From Bacteroidota bacterium (lineage in GTDB: Bacteria; Bacteroidota; Bacteroidia; Chitinophagales; Chitinophagaceae): 50,245 nt of DNA. Made by a program: the position numbers and the translations under genes. The stretch spans positions 1 to 50,245 of the forward strand of contig JAFDYD010000040.1 in NCBI GenBank assembly GCA_018267615.1, in the 5' to 3' direction. The notes under the pieces were generated by a model. It was not told the origin of the DNA. It saw only the letters and a program-made list of their open reading frames with translations, and did not search any database. Positions 33,494-42,294 of this stretch are shown here, piece by piece (within the stretch, counting starts at the first letter, position 1; the number at the start of each line of letters is the position of its first letter).

Positions 33494-34501
33494 TTATAAA
33501 TCCTTTAAACTGCAACAACTCGGTGTTATAATAATATTGTTACCTGTTTTTTTTAGATAATTCACCACAAGCGCTTCTTCTGATTGGGATGTATATTTTT
33601 TTGAGAATGAAATTTCCGTTTCAGGTATCTCATCAAACCCGGGTTCATTCGTGGGTTGTTTTACCAAAATATTTTTCAAAGCAACAGCCTGCCGGTTTTT
33701 TACGCTCACTGTATTTGAAACGCCGAATAAGACCTGCGGCTTGGTCTCCAACCCAATATTAAATATATATTGTTCCATCTCTTCAAAATCGAGATTCTGA
33801 CAATTGATATAAAGACATCCGTCCCTGATTCCAATCACCTTTCCCTGGTAACGATGTCCTTCAGAAACCGATTTCACATATACCTGGCCGCTTTCATTTT
33901 CTTTTAAAATAAAAGCTGTTTTAATAATATTTTCACTCCCGTCTGTCTTTTGATAATACAGGAAATAATTTCCAAGATAGTAGCTCTTAACAATAGCCAA
34001 AGATGACTTGTTGAATCCCGCACTGCTAAAAGACAGTTTGGATAACTGATCATGATACTGACTTGTATTCCTGCCTTCATCTTTTTGCCATTCTTCCCAA
34101 TTTACAAAAGGCACTTTCAAAAAAAGAAGCAATGTATTTATCTTGACATATTTCGCTTCTCCTCCATTCCAATAACTCTGCAATGTTTTTCCGCTGATCC
34201 AATTAAAAATTCTGTATTCACTCAGATTGCCCAGGTAGCGAATGAACTCATACGCATTTGCGCAACGCAGATTATGCATTTGCTTTTCAAGATTCTGTTT
34301 GCCGATGATCATATTCATTTCAACCATATCAGGATTCGTCAATACTTCTTTTGTTACTTGTTTGTTGATCGCTCTCGCAGCAAGATTGAAATGTGTCCGC
34401 GTAAATTTCTCCCAGTTATTTTCCGTGGTCTTTCCTTTCAGCGCAAGTAAAATAGCAGAATTATCCTGTATTGCTTTCTTAATCCTGTCAGATAAAATCA
34501 T
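33494..34501 (-). CDS. protein of unknown function, possible DNA-binding regulator of the amine locus
   Basis: A 335-residue soluble protein that I cannot place in a named family. The N-terminal 140 residues look helical, and RIFNWISGKTLQSYWNGGEAKYVKINTLLLFLKV (98-130) ending VNWEEWQKDE has the look of a helix-turn-helix or related small helical module. Residues 174-282 are rich in beta strands (YYLGNYFLYYQKTDGSENIIKTAFILKENESGQVYVKSV, YQGKVIGIRDGCLYINCQNL). The last 50 residues are variable. No signal peptide, membrane segment or catalytic motif is visible. It is divergent from the second SusC gene with 249 bases between, the usual position for a locus regulator; the function remains inference. 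Confidence 0.6.
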   Translation of the reverse strand: MILSDRIKKAIQDNSAILLALKGKTTENNWEKFTRTHFNLAARAINKQVTKEVLTNPDMVEMNMIIGKQNLEKQMHNLRCANAYEFIRYLGNLSEYRIFNWISGKTLQSYWNGGEAKYVKINTLLLFLKVPFVNWEEWQKDEGRNTSQYHDQLSKLSFSSAGFNKSSLAIVKSYYLGNYFLYYQKTDGSENIIKTAFILKENESGQVYVKSVSEGHRYQGKVIGIRDGCLYINCQNLDFEEMEQYIFNIGLETKPQVLFGVSNTVSVKNRQAVALKNILVKQPTNEPGFDEIPETEISFSKKYTSQSEEALVVNYLKKTGNNIIITPSCCSLKDL

Positions 34502-34559
34502 CGAATTATTTTTTGGATAGAGATGTTTGGAGGCGTTTTTCCGGTCGGCGAAACAATGC

Positions 34560-34599
34560 GGTCAGATTTTGACCAACGAATCTACTAAATTCTGACCAA
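34560..34599. promoter_or_regulatory. TGACCAA repeats between the unknown gene and SusC
   Basis: ggtcagattttgacc (34560-34574) is a short dyad. The word tgaccaa occurs at 34570-34576 and again at 34593-34599, 23 bases apart, about two helical turns. This spacing suits a dimeric regulator bound on one face of DNA. The rest of the 249-base gap is AT-rich with no clear promoter. Confidence 0.35.
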
Positions 34600-34750
34600 A
34601 TCAAACGGGTGAGAATCAACCTTAAATATTCTTTTAGCGATAATTTTTTGACTTATATTTAAACTCATTTGACTAATTGAAATTTATGACCTTATCCTGA
34701 TTTCTTGCCTTTTTTTATCATGCTGCTTTAAAAAACCAAAATTTTCTGCT

Positions 34751-37700
34751 ATGAAATTCAAAACGGGACTATTGCATTTCATGATGTTGGGGCTTTATTT
34801 ATTATGTTCCTCATCTTCCTTTTCACAGGCATCGGAAATCATTATCAAAGGAAAAATCACAGGCAAAGACGGTCAGCCTTTGGCCGGAGTTACTGTGCAA
34901 TTGAAAGACAAACCATCTGAGTCGACACAAACCGACGGCGAAGGATCTTTTGTATTACACGCAAAAACAAATTCCGGTAAACTTGTTTGTAGTAGCGTTG
35001 GCTATTCAAATAAAGAAGTGAGTTTTGGAGAAGGTAATTTAAATCTAAGCATCCAGATGCAGGAAACCGCGAGTGTACTGGGTGATGTGGTTCTTACTGG
35101 TTATCTAAAACAAAAGAAGAGTGATATCACGGGAGCTATTTCTTCCATTCGCAACAAGGAGTTTAAAGATCAGCCTGTATCGAATCTTGCACAAAGTATA
35201 CAGGGAAAAGTTCCCGGTATATTGGTCACCACTCCTTCGGGTACGCCAGGAGCGGGTTTGCTTGTAAGCGTGCGCGGAGCAAGTAACCCATTGTATGTTG
35301 TGGATGGAGTTCCAATGATTAGCGAAAGCAATTCTTCTCTTTCTACCTCTTACAATACTAACGGTGAGGAACAGGGGAAGGGTCAGAACATCAGTTCTAT
35401 CAGTGATATTAATCCTGATGATATAGAATCTATCGAAATATTGAAAGATGCTTCTTCTGCTTCTATATATGGAGCGCGTGCTGCAAACGGTGTTGTATTG
35501 ATCACAACTAAGCGTGGAAGAAATGGCAAAACGGAATTCAGTTTTAATAGTTACTCAGGTATTCAAAAAGTAGCGCGAAAAATTCCTTTTCTCGATAGCA
35601 AAGGACTTGTTGCCCTTGAAGAAGATGCACGCAAGCAGGATTTGATCGCTTACCAGAAAGATCCCACGCCTTTCACCGATCTCTATCCTGGTTTCGACCC
35701 TGCTGTATTGACCAACCCGCTTCCGGCCAACTGGAACACCGGTGTCAATACAAATTGGGAAAATGAAATTTTCAGAACGGCTCCGATCAACAATATTGAA
35801 TTGTCTGCGAGAGGTGGTAATGACAAAACGAAATTTTTTCTTGCAGGAAATTATTTTGATCAACAGGGAATCGTGATTGAAAATTATTATAAGCGCGCGT
35901 CATTCCGGATGAATATTGATAACAAAGTAAATGATCGAATCAATATCGGCGCAAATACTGCGTTTACATATGGCCGTAATAGAAGGAGTTTCAATGATGA
36001 TACATATACAGGAATTGTGACCAATGCAATCGGCGCATCACCTTTGATGCCCGTTTACAATCCCGATGGCAGCTATACCGATTTCACACAATACGAAGCA
36101 AGCTGGCTGAGTGATAACCCTGTGAAATCTGCAAAAGAAATAAAAGCGTTCACTACCAATTATCGTTTTTTAGGAACTGCGTTCGCTGATATCGATATCA
36201 TTAAACCGTTAAGATTCCGTTCTTCATTCACCGCAGATTATTCGAGCATCATCGATGATCAATTTTTTGATCCCATTACTACAGATGGTGAACCGGTTGG
36301 TGGTAAAGCAATCAAAGGCACATACAGAAATCTGACATGGCTGAACGAAAACACATTGACTTATCAAAACGTTTTTGGAAAAAGTAGCCTGACTGCGTTG
36401 GGTGGTTTCACCGTTCAATCTTCGCGTTATGAAAAAACTGCCATCAAAGCACAGGGTTTTCCTGCAGGAAGTGGTTTAGAAAATATTTCCGCTGCATCCA
36501 CGGTCACCTCTGCAACAGCGCTTGATTTTGGATGGGGACTCGTTTCTTTTTTAGGAAGAGTGAACTACAGTTATAATGATAAATATTTGTTAGCGCTCAG
36601 TGCGAGATATGATGGTTCATCACGATTCGATCCTTCCGGAAGATGGGGATTATTTCCAGCATTTTCCGCGGGATGGATATTAACCAAAGAAGAATTCTTA
36701 GCCAATTCATCATGGCTCACGAATTTAAAATTGCGAGTGAGTTATGGATTGACCGGCGACCAGGAAATTGGCGATTTTCAATACCAGAGCTATTGGCAGC
36801 CGGGAAGATATGATGGCAATGCAGGTTTGCGTCCGAGCAATATCGGCAATTCAAATTTGACATGGCAACGTAACAAGATGTTTAATATCGGCGCAGATTT
36901 CGAAATTCTCAATGGAAAAATCAGCGGTTCTATCGAATACTTCAAAGGCAATCGTACCAAGCTGCTCGCGCAAGCTGTATTGCCGGGCACATCCGGATTT
37001 TCAGCCGTCACTACCAATGCAGGTGATATCGAAAACAAAGGCATCGAATTTTCTGTGATGGCATATCCTGTGAAGACAACAGACTTTAGTTGGTCGTTGA
37101 ATTTCAATATCAGCTATCTCAAAAATAAAATCAAATCTCTGTACACCGACAATGAACTGTTGAGTGCATACACAGATTTATTCCCAACACATATTTTGAA
37201 AGTCGGACAACCGGAAGGTTCTTTCTGGGGATATAAATATTTAGGTGTTGATCCCGAAACGGGCAATCCGAAATTTTCCGATGATCAGCAGGTGATTGGA
37301 AAAGCCGCGCCAGATTATTTTGGCGGTTTGACAAATGATTTCAAATACAAACATTGGGATCTCTCTATCTCGATGCAGTATAGTATCGGAAACAAGGTGT
37401 ACAATTTGATTAGAACAACATATCAAACACTAGGATGGAGTGATGGCGGATGGGACGCAAGCAATAATCTCTACCAGGTATATGCGAACAATGCAACGGT
37501 GGTGAATAAACGATGGGAGAAGCCGGGAGACAAAACAGATATTCCACGTGCATCACTTATTTTTCAGAACTACGGACAAAACTCTTCTCAATTTGTAGAG
37601 AATGCATCTTTCTTACGGTTGAGGACAATGAATCTTGGTTACACATTCAGACCAAAACATCCGGGAGTTTACACTTCACTTCGTTTATATATCCAGGCGC

Positions 37701-37846
37701 AAAATCTCTGGGTATGGACAAAATATTATGGCTTTGATCCGGAAGTGAGTTCGAATGGTGGCAGTGCACCAGAAACGGCAGGAGTCGACTATGCCGCATA
37801 TCCGCAAGCGAGGACGTTGACATTTGGTGTAAACTTTAACTTCTAA
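34751..37846 (+). CDS. SusC-type TonB-dependent transporter (amine locus)
   Basis: A 1031-residue outer-membrane barrel with a signal peptide ending near CSSSSFSQA. The carboxypeptidase-regulatory-like domain (about 30-108) begins IIIKGKITGKDGQPLAGVTV. The plug has DVVLTGYLKQKKSDITGAIS, LLVSVRGASNPLYVVDGVPM and DASSASIYGARAANGVVLITTKRG. The barrel follows and ends LTFGVNFNF. No STN domain is present. SusD is 10 bases downstream. Unlike the first pair it has no glycosidase nearby; the following genes are for amine and amino-acid breakdown, so its cargo may be a peptide, amine conjugate or amino-sugar derivative. Confidence 0.92.
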   Translation: MKFKTGLLHFMMLGLYLLCSSSSFSQASEIIIKGKITGKDGQPLAGVTVQLKDKPSESTQTDGEGSFVLHAKTNSGKLVCSSVGYSNKEVSFGEGNLNLSIQMQETASVLGDVVLTGYLKQKKSDITGAISSIRNKEFKDQPVSNLAQSIQGKVPGILVTTPSGTPGAGLLVSVRGASNPLYVVDGVPMISESNSSLSTSYNTNGEEQGKGQNISSISDINPDDIESIEILKDASSASIYGARAANGVVLITTKRGRNGKTEFSFNSYSGIQKVARKIPFLDSKGLVALEEDARKQDLIAYQKDPTPFTDLYPGFDPAVLTNPLPANWNTGVNTNWENEIFRTAPINNIELSARGGNDKTKFFLAGNYFDQQGIVIENYYKRASFRMNIDNKVNDRINIGANTAFTYGRNRRSFNDDTYTGIVTNAIGASPLMPVYNPDGSYTDFTQYEASWLSDNPVKSAKEIKAFTTNYRFLGTAFADIDIIKPLRFRSSFTADYSSIIDDQFFDPITTDGEPVGGKAIKGTYRNLTWLNENTLTYQNVFGKSSLTALGGFTVQSSRYEKTAIKAQGFPAGSGLENISAASTVTSATALDFGWGLVSFLGRVNYSYNDKYLLALSARYDGSSRFDPSGRWGLFPAFSAGWILTKEEFLANSSWLTNLKLRVSYGLTGDQEIGDFQYQSYWQPGRYDGNAGLRPSNIGNSNLTWQRNKMFNIGADFEILNGKISGSIEYFKGNRTKLLAQAVLPGTSGFSAVTTNAGDIENKGIEFSVMAYPVKTTDFSWSLNFNISYLKNKIKSLYTDNELLSAYTDLFPTHILKVGQPEGSFWGYKYLGVDPETGNPKFSDDQQVIGKAAPDYFGGLTNDFKYKHWDLSISMQYSIGNKVYNLIRTTYQTLGWSDGGWDASNNLYQVYANNATVVNKRWEKPGDKTDIPRASLIFQNYGQNSSQFVENASFLRLRTMNLGYTFRPKHPGVYTSLRLYIQAQNLWVWTKYYGFDPEVSSNGGSAPETAGVDYAAYPQARTLTFGVNFNF

Positions 37847-37856
37847 AAAAATTATT

Positions 37857-39221
37857 ATGCGCAATCATATATTCATCATTCTTATTTTTCTTTCGACTTG
37901 CAGTTCGTGCAAAAAAATTCTGGATGTTACATCGCCCAATGCGGTTGCAGATCCTGATGTTTTCTCCAATGTATCTGGATTAAGAAATGCACGCATCGGG
38001 ATGTACAACACATTGCAGGATAAAAATTATTATGGTTCGTCTTATCCATTGTTGGTTGATTGCTATTCTGACAATGGCACCACCGGTGGCTATAACGTGG
38101 TTGACCTGGATGATATCGCGGCTAAAATAATTCAAACCAGTAATCTCTATCCGCAAAACATTTATATCGCGATCTACAATAGCATTTATACCGCAAATAA
38201 AATTATCGAGAACATCGATAACGTTCCCAACCTCGATCCTGATGAAAAAAGCAATACACTTGGTGAAGCGCTATTCATTCGCGCATTGGGACATTTTGAT
38301 TTGTTGCGTTTGTTCGGAGAACATTGGGACAAAACATCGGCTTACGGTATTTCGATCGTTACAACGGCAAAGGCACCGAAAGATCCAATAGCAAGAAGCA
38401 GCGTTGATGATTCTTACAAACAAATCATTGCTGATTTGCAGCAAGCGATCTCTTCCATGAATACGTACAATGGAAATCAATATGCTTCGGCATCTGCAGC
38501 AAAAGCCTTGCTGGCGAGAGTTTATTTGTATTATGGTGATAATGCAAACGCAGCAGTGATGGCGGGCGATGTAATTGGCGATAGCAATTTTTCATTGTTT
38601 GGTCCGGACGATTTCACCAAAATATATACTGATAAACTTACATCGGAAAGTGTTTTCGAATTGAAATTCGATTTGCAAAATCCAAGCGTTTATAATATAG
38701 TAACCTATGTACGTCCCGATGCACTTCGTACAGAAGTGCAATTTCTTGCTGCTGCGGATTTGAATAATTTCTTCCAAAACAGACCAACAGACAGACGTTC
38801 TGCGCTTGTTGATTTTGTAAACGAAGATCCAAGTATTCAGCCTGATGGACGTACGCAAAAATATCGCGGTGAAGCAACAAAAGATAATTCTGCATATATC
38901 ATTCGTCTCGCAGAAATGTATTTGATACGTGCAGAAGCATTGGGAAGAACACTTGGTCTCGCAGATTTGAATACGCTTCGTGAAAACAGAGGTATGGCGG
39001 ATTTGACTCCCGGTAATGTTCCTAACAATGCTGCATACGTGAATGCGGTGATGGATGAACGCAGGGCCGAATTGAATTTTGAAGGCCATCGTTTATTCGA
39101 CCTCGCAAGAACAGGTATGGTGCAAACGGTATTAGGCGCAACAGTAAATCCAATCATGCCTATTCCACAAAGAGAGATCGAGGCAACGAATGGAGTTGTT
39201 GCACAGAACCCGGGATATTGA
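37857..39221 (+). CDS. SusD-type surface lipoprotein (amine locus)
   Basis: A 454-residue lipoprotein with signal IFIILIFLSTCSSC18KKILDVTSP; C18 before KK is the likely lipid site. SusD blocks are visible: YIAIYNSIYTANKIIENIDNVP, LGEALFIRALGHFDLLRLFGEHW, ASASAAKALLARVYLYYGD, YIIRLAEMYLIRAEALGR, and the ending VMDERRAELNFEGHRLFDLARTG with MPIPQREIEATNGVVAQNPGY. It partners the SusC protein before it. It is shorter than the SusD of the fructan locus, in keeping with a different ligand. Confidence 0.92.
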   Translation: MRNHIFIILIFLSTCSSCKKILDVTSPNAVADPDVFSNVSGLRNARIGMYNTLQDKNYYGSSYPLLVDCYSDNGTTGGYNVVDLDDIAAKIIQTSNLYPQNIYIAIYNSIYTANKIIENIDNVPNLDPDEKSNTLGEALFIRALGHFDLLRLFGEHWDKTSAYGISIVTTAKAPKDPIARSSVDDSYKQIIADLQQAISSMNTYNGNQYASASAAKALLARVYLYYGDNANAAVMAGDVIGDSNFSLFGPDDFTKIYTDKLTSESVFELKFDLQNPSVYNIVTYVRPDALRTEVQFLAAADLNNFFQNRPTDRRSALVDFVNEDPSIQPDGRTQKYRGEATKDNSAYIIRLAEMYLIRAEALGRTLGLADLNTLRENRGMADLTPGNVPNNAAYVNAVMDERRAELNFEGHRLFDLARTGMVQTVLGATVNPIMPIPQREIEATNGVVAQNPGY

Positions 39222-39280
39222 GCAATGAAATTCGGGAAACAGTGAAATTAAAAAATGCGAAACGTTAGATAACAATCGCT

Positions 39281-39305
39281 CACGTCTCACGTCTCCCGTC
39301 TCACG
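39281..39305. repeat. single arm of heptad repeat (cacgtct)
   Basis: The heptads cacgtct, cacgtct, cccgtct, cacg run directly up to the amine oxidase start. The same words make up the right arm of the hairpin at 42227-42281 (tttcacg, tctcac). A pairing left arm is not clear here, apart from aaacgttagataac. Confidence 0.6.
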
Positions 39306-40883
39306 ATGAATTCTGAAACGAAAAACAAAATTATGCCACGCAGTCCATTGACGTTTTTATTAAAAAAAACATTTGCCGATATCATCAGAGAAGAAAAATA
39401 TAACAAAACAAAACCCGGCGATAATAGCCGCAGGCAATTTTTAAAAGATGCGGCACTTACGGCTGGTGGGGTCGCATTGCTACCTTCATTCACAAAAACA
39501 TTTTCTTTTGATTTAGCCGATGATACAAAAATTGCAATAGTAGGCGCGGGTATGGCTGGACTGAATAGCGCGTACCAATTAAAAAAACTCGGACTAAAAT
39601 CTACCGTGTATGAGGCTTCTGCGCGAACAGGCGGAAGAATGCTTACGTTGGAAAATCAATTTGGAAAAAATATCACCACTGATCTCGGGGGTGAATTTGT
39701 CGATACAACACACACCGAAATTATTCAGCTCACAAAGGAACTGAATGTCGATTTTTATGATCTGCGAAGAGACAGCTTATCACCCAAAGCATTTTATTTT
39801 GATGGGAAACATCTCGATGAACAAGATCTGCGTGATGCGCTGTTGCCTTTTTCAGCACAGATCGAAAAAGATATGCACTCCTTACCAGAAAAAATAAATC
39901 ATACGACTGCGGCATCTTTTCGTCACCTGGACAATCAATCCATCTCCGAATACATTTCCGGTATCGGTATAAAAGGATGGCTGTATAATTTTTTGACAGT
40001 TGTACTTACAAGAGAATACGGCATGGAAGCTTCTGAGCAATCCGCCATCAATTTTCTAATTATGTTTTCTGATCCTTCGCAATCCGGAAAAGATTATGAA
40101 TTGTTTGGAGATGATCACGAAGTTTTTAAAATAAAAGGAGGCAGTCAACATCTCACCAATCAATTATACAAACAGGTAAGAGAACAAGTGCAGCTAAAAT
40201 ATAAACTGACTGCAATCAGCAATGACAAAACAAAAGGATATGAATTGACTTTTGACAAAGACGGAACAACACAAAAAATAATTGCTGACTATGTGATCCT
40301 CGCTCTTCCGTTTTCGATACTCAGAAAAATAAAATGTGATATCGATATGCCGGCGGAAAAAAGAAAATGTATTGAAGAATTGGGTTATGGCAATAGCGGA
40401 AAATTTATCATGGGCATGCGCGACAAACCATGGAGAAGTGCAGGAATGCAAGGATACACATTTACGGATCTCGCATTTGGTTGTGGCTGGGATAGTAGTC
40501 AGTCACAATCTTTGAAAGAAGGAAGCTTCACTGTTTTTGGTGGCGGAAATATCATCGAGAATATATGCAATGAAACCGGTGAAGACTTATCGAAAAAATT
40601 TATTCCTGCGTTGGACACGATTTATACTGGAGCCCAACAGGCATATACTGGCAAAAATTCAAAATTCTGCTGGAGCAAAAACCCGTTCAGTGAAGCAAGT
40701 TATAGTTCATTTAAAAAAGGGCAGTGGAGTACACTTGCAGGTTGGGAAGCAGTTCCGCTTGGCGATATTTATTTCGCAGGAGAACATGTGAGCCTCGATT
40801 TTCAGGGATATATGAATGGCGCCGCACAAACAGGAAGAATTGCGGCAGATATGATCGCAGAAAAAATAAAAGCTAAAGCGTAG
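39306..40883 (+). CDS. Tat-exported FAD-dependent amine oxidase
   Basis: A 525-residue flavoprotein oxidase. A twin-arginine signal is plain: SRRQFLKDAALTAGGVALLP at 41-60, an exact match to SRRxFLK, so folded FAD protein would be exported. The Rossmann dinucleotide motif is IAIVGAGMAGLNSAYQL (77-92), followed by VYEASARTGGRM (101-112). The C-terminal flavin region is GDIYFAGEHVSLDFQGYMNGAAQTGRIAADMI. This is the monoamine/polyamine/L-amino-acid oxidase family; substrate cannot be fixed from sequence. The ATG at 39306 touches the heptad repeat, and a second ATG at 39333 is also possible. It follows SusD and precedes aminotransferase and semialdehyde dehydrogenase genes, pointing to amine or amino-acid breakdown beginning in the periplasm. 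Confidence 0.87.
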   Translation: MNSETKNKIMPRSPLTFLLKKTFADIIREEKYNKTKPGDNSRRQFLKDAALTAGGVALLPSFTKTFSFDLADDTKIAIVGAGMAGLNSAYQLKKLGLKSTVYEASARTGGRMLTLENQFGKNITTDLGGEFVDTTHTEIIQLTKELNVDFYDLRRDSLSPKAFYFDGKHLDEQDLRDALLPFSAQIEKDMHSLPEKINHTTAASFRHLDNQSISEYISGIGIKGWLYNFLTVVLTREYGMEASEQSAINFLIMFSDPSQSGKDYELFGDDHEVFKIKGGSQHLTNQLYKQVREQVQLKYKLTAISNDKTKGYELTFDKDGTTQKIIADYVILALPFSILRKIKCDIDMPAEKRKCIEELGYGNSGKFIMGMRDKPWRSAGMQGYTFTDLAFGCGWDSSQSQSLKEGSFTVFGGGNIIENICNETGEDLSKKFIPALDTIYTGAQQAYTGKNSKFCWSKNPFSEASYSSFKKGQWSTLAGWEAVPLGDIYFAGEHVSLDFQGYMNGAAQTGRIAADMIAEKIKAKA

Positions 40884-40907
40884 AATCGAATAAGCAAATT
40901 ATCTATA

Positions 40908-42212
40908 ATGGAAAAATCGAAAATATTATTGGATCGCAGAAAGAAATTTGTTCCAAATGCAATTGGGATTTTTAATCCGTCCACTGCAGTTAGCGCCAAA
41001 GGTGCGATGATCACAGATGCTGATGGAAAAGAAATGATTGATTTCGCCGGAGGTATTGGCGTTGTCAATGCCGGCCATTGTCCGCAACCTGTAGTAGAAG
41101 CCATTGCCAGGCAAGCCGCGACGATGATACACTGCAGTTTCAACGTGGCAACGTATGATATCTATTTACAACTGGCAGAAAAACTGGCCACTTTATTACC
41201 ACATGGTGAACATACAAAAGTGATGCTAACGAATTCCGGTGCTGAGAGCGTGGAGAATGCAATCAAAATTGCACGCCAGGCAACGGGAAGACAAGCGATC
41301 ATTTGTTATGACAATGCATTTCACGGACGCACGATGATGGCGATGACGTTGACATCCAAAGTTGGTTATAAATCAGGATGCGGCCCTTTCGCCCCGGAAG
41401 TCTATCGTGTTCCATTCCCTGACCATTATCGTTATGGGAATGAAATGAGCCTCGATGATTTCTCGGATATGCATCTGCGTGAGTTGGAGAATTTTTTTCA
41501 TACACAAGTGGCCGCCGACCAGGTAGCGGCAATTATTATCGAACCAGTGCAAGGAGAAGGAGGTTTCAATGTCGTCCCCAAAAAATATTTGCAGGGTCTT
41601 CGCAATACTTGTGACAAGTACGGAATATTATTGATACTTGATGAAGTGCAGAGCGGATTTGGAAGAACAGGCAAATGGGCCGCTTATGAACATTACGATG
41701 TGAAACCTGATATTTCTGTATGGGCAAAATCGATGGGCAGTGGAGTGCCGATTGGTGCTGTAATCGGAAGAGCAAATATCATGGACGCATGTAAGCCTTC
41801 AACCATCGGCGGCACATACCCGGGCAACCCGATTTGTTGCGCTGCCTCTCTTGCAACAATAAATTATATGGAAGAAATCAATATCAATAAGCTCGGAGAG
41901 AAAGTTGGTGAAATTGTACGAACACGTTTCAATTCGATGAAACAAAAATTTTCAGCAATCGGTGATGTGCGCGGGCTGGGGGCAATGATGGCATTTGAAC
42001 TTGTGCAACAAAAAGATCCATTTCAACCAGACGCTGCACTTTGTAAAAAACTGATCGCTTATTGTGCAGCTCATGGACTAATTGTGATCAGTGCGGGTGT
42101 GAATGGAAATATTATTCGTGTATTGAGTCCGCTCGTGATTGAAGAAAAATTATTACAAAAAGGATTGGATATTATTGAACAAGGATTGGAAGAACTGACA
42201 AAGGGGTCGTAA
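40908..42212 (+). CDS. class III omega-aminotransferase (4-aminobutyrate aminotransferase-like), copy 1
   Basis: A 434-residue PLP enzyme. The PLP lysine is K274 in SVWAKSMGSGVPIGAV, and the ring-nitrogen aspartate is D245 in ILDEVQSGFGRTGKW. SGAESVENAIKIAR and YDNAFHGRTMMAMTLTSK are family blocks. Strong likeness to 4-aminobutyrate and other omega-amino-acid aminotransferases suggests transfer of a terminal amino group to 2-oxoglutarate or pyruvate, leaving a semialdehyde for the dehydrogenase encoded next. It lies 24 bases after the amine oxidase gene. Ornithine, beta-alanine or putrescine as substrate cannot be ruled out. Confidence 0.9.
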   Translation: MEKSKILLDRRKKFVPNAIGIFNPSTAVSAKGAMITDADGKEMIDFAGGIGVVNAGHCPQPVVEAIARQAATMIHCSFNVATYDIYLQLAEKLATLLPHGEHTKVMLTNSGAESVENAIKIARQATGRQAIICYDNAFHGRTMMAMTLTSKVGYKSGCGPFAPEVYRVPFPDHYRYGNEMSLDDFSDMHLRELENFFHTQVAADQVAAIIIEPVQGEGGFNVVPKKYLQGLRNTCDKYGILLILDEVQSGFGRTGKWAAYEHYDVKPDISVWAKSMGSGVPIGAVIGRANIMDACKPSTIGGTYPGNPICCAASLATINYMEEININKLGEKVGEIVRTRFNSMKQKFSAIGDVRGLGAMMAFELVQQKDPFQPDAALCKKLIAYCAAHGLIVISAGVNGNIIRVLSPLVIEEKLLQKGLDIIEQGLEELTKGS

Positions 42213-42226
42213 AATAAATCCGAATC

Positions 42227-42281
42227 GTGAGACGTGAAACGATAAACGAGAGTATCTCACGGTTATCGTTTCACGTCTCAC
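42227..42281. repeat. perfect 19-base hairpin with 7-base period inside the amine operon
   Basis: Arms 42227-42245 (gtgagacgtgaaacgataa) and 42263-42281 are exact reverse complements around a 17-base loop. The arm reads as heptads gtgagac, gtgaaac, gataaac. It stands between the aminotransferase and the dehydrogenase and could slow, end or process the operon transcript. Confidence 0.85.
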
Positions 42282-42294
42282 ACAAAAAAAGCAC

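Noticed and set aside
38592..39089. 165-codon open frame on the minus strand opposite SusD
   Set aside because: It is entirely inside the second SusD gene; the translation is rich in Cys, Ile and Arg with no domain or signal.
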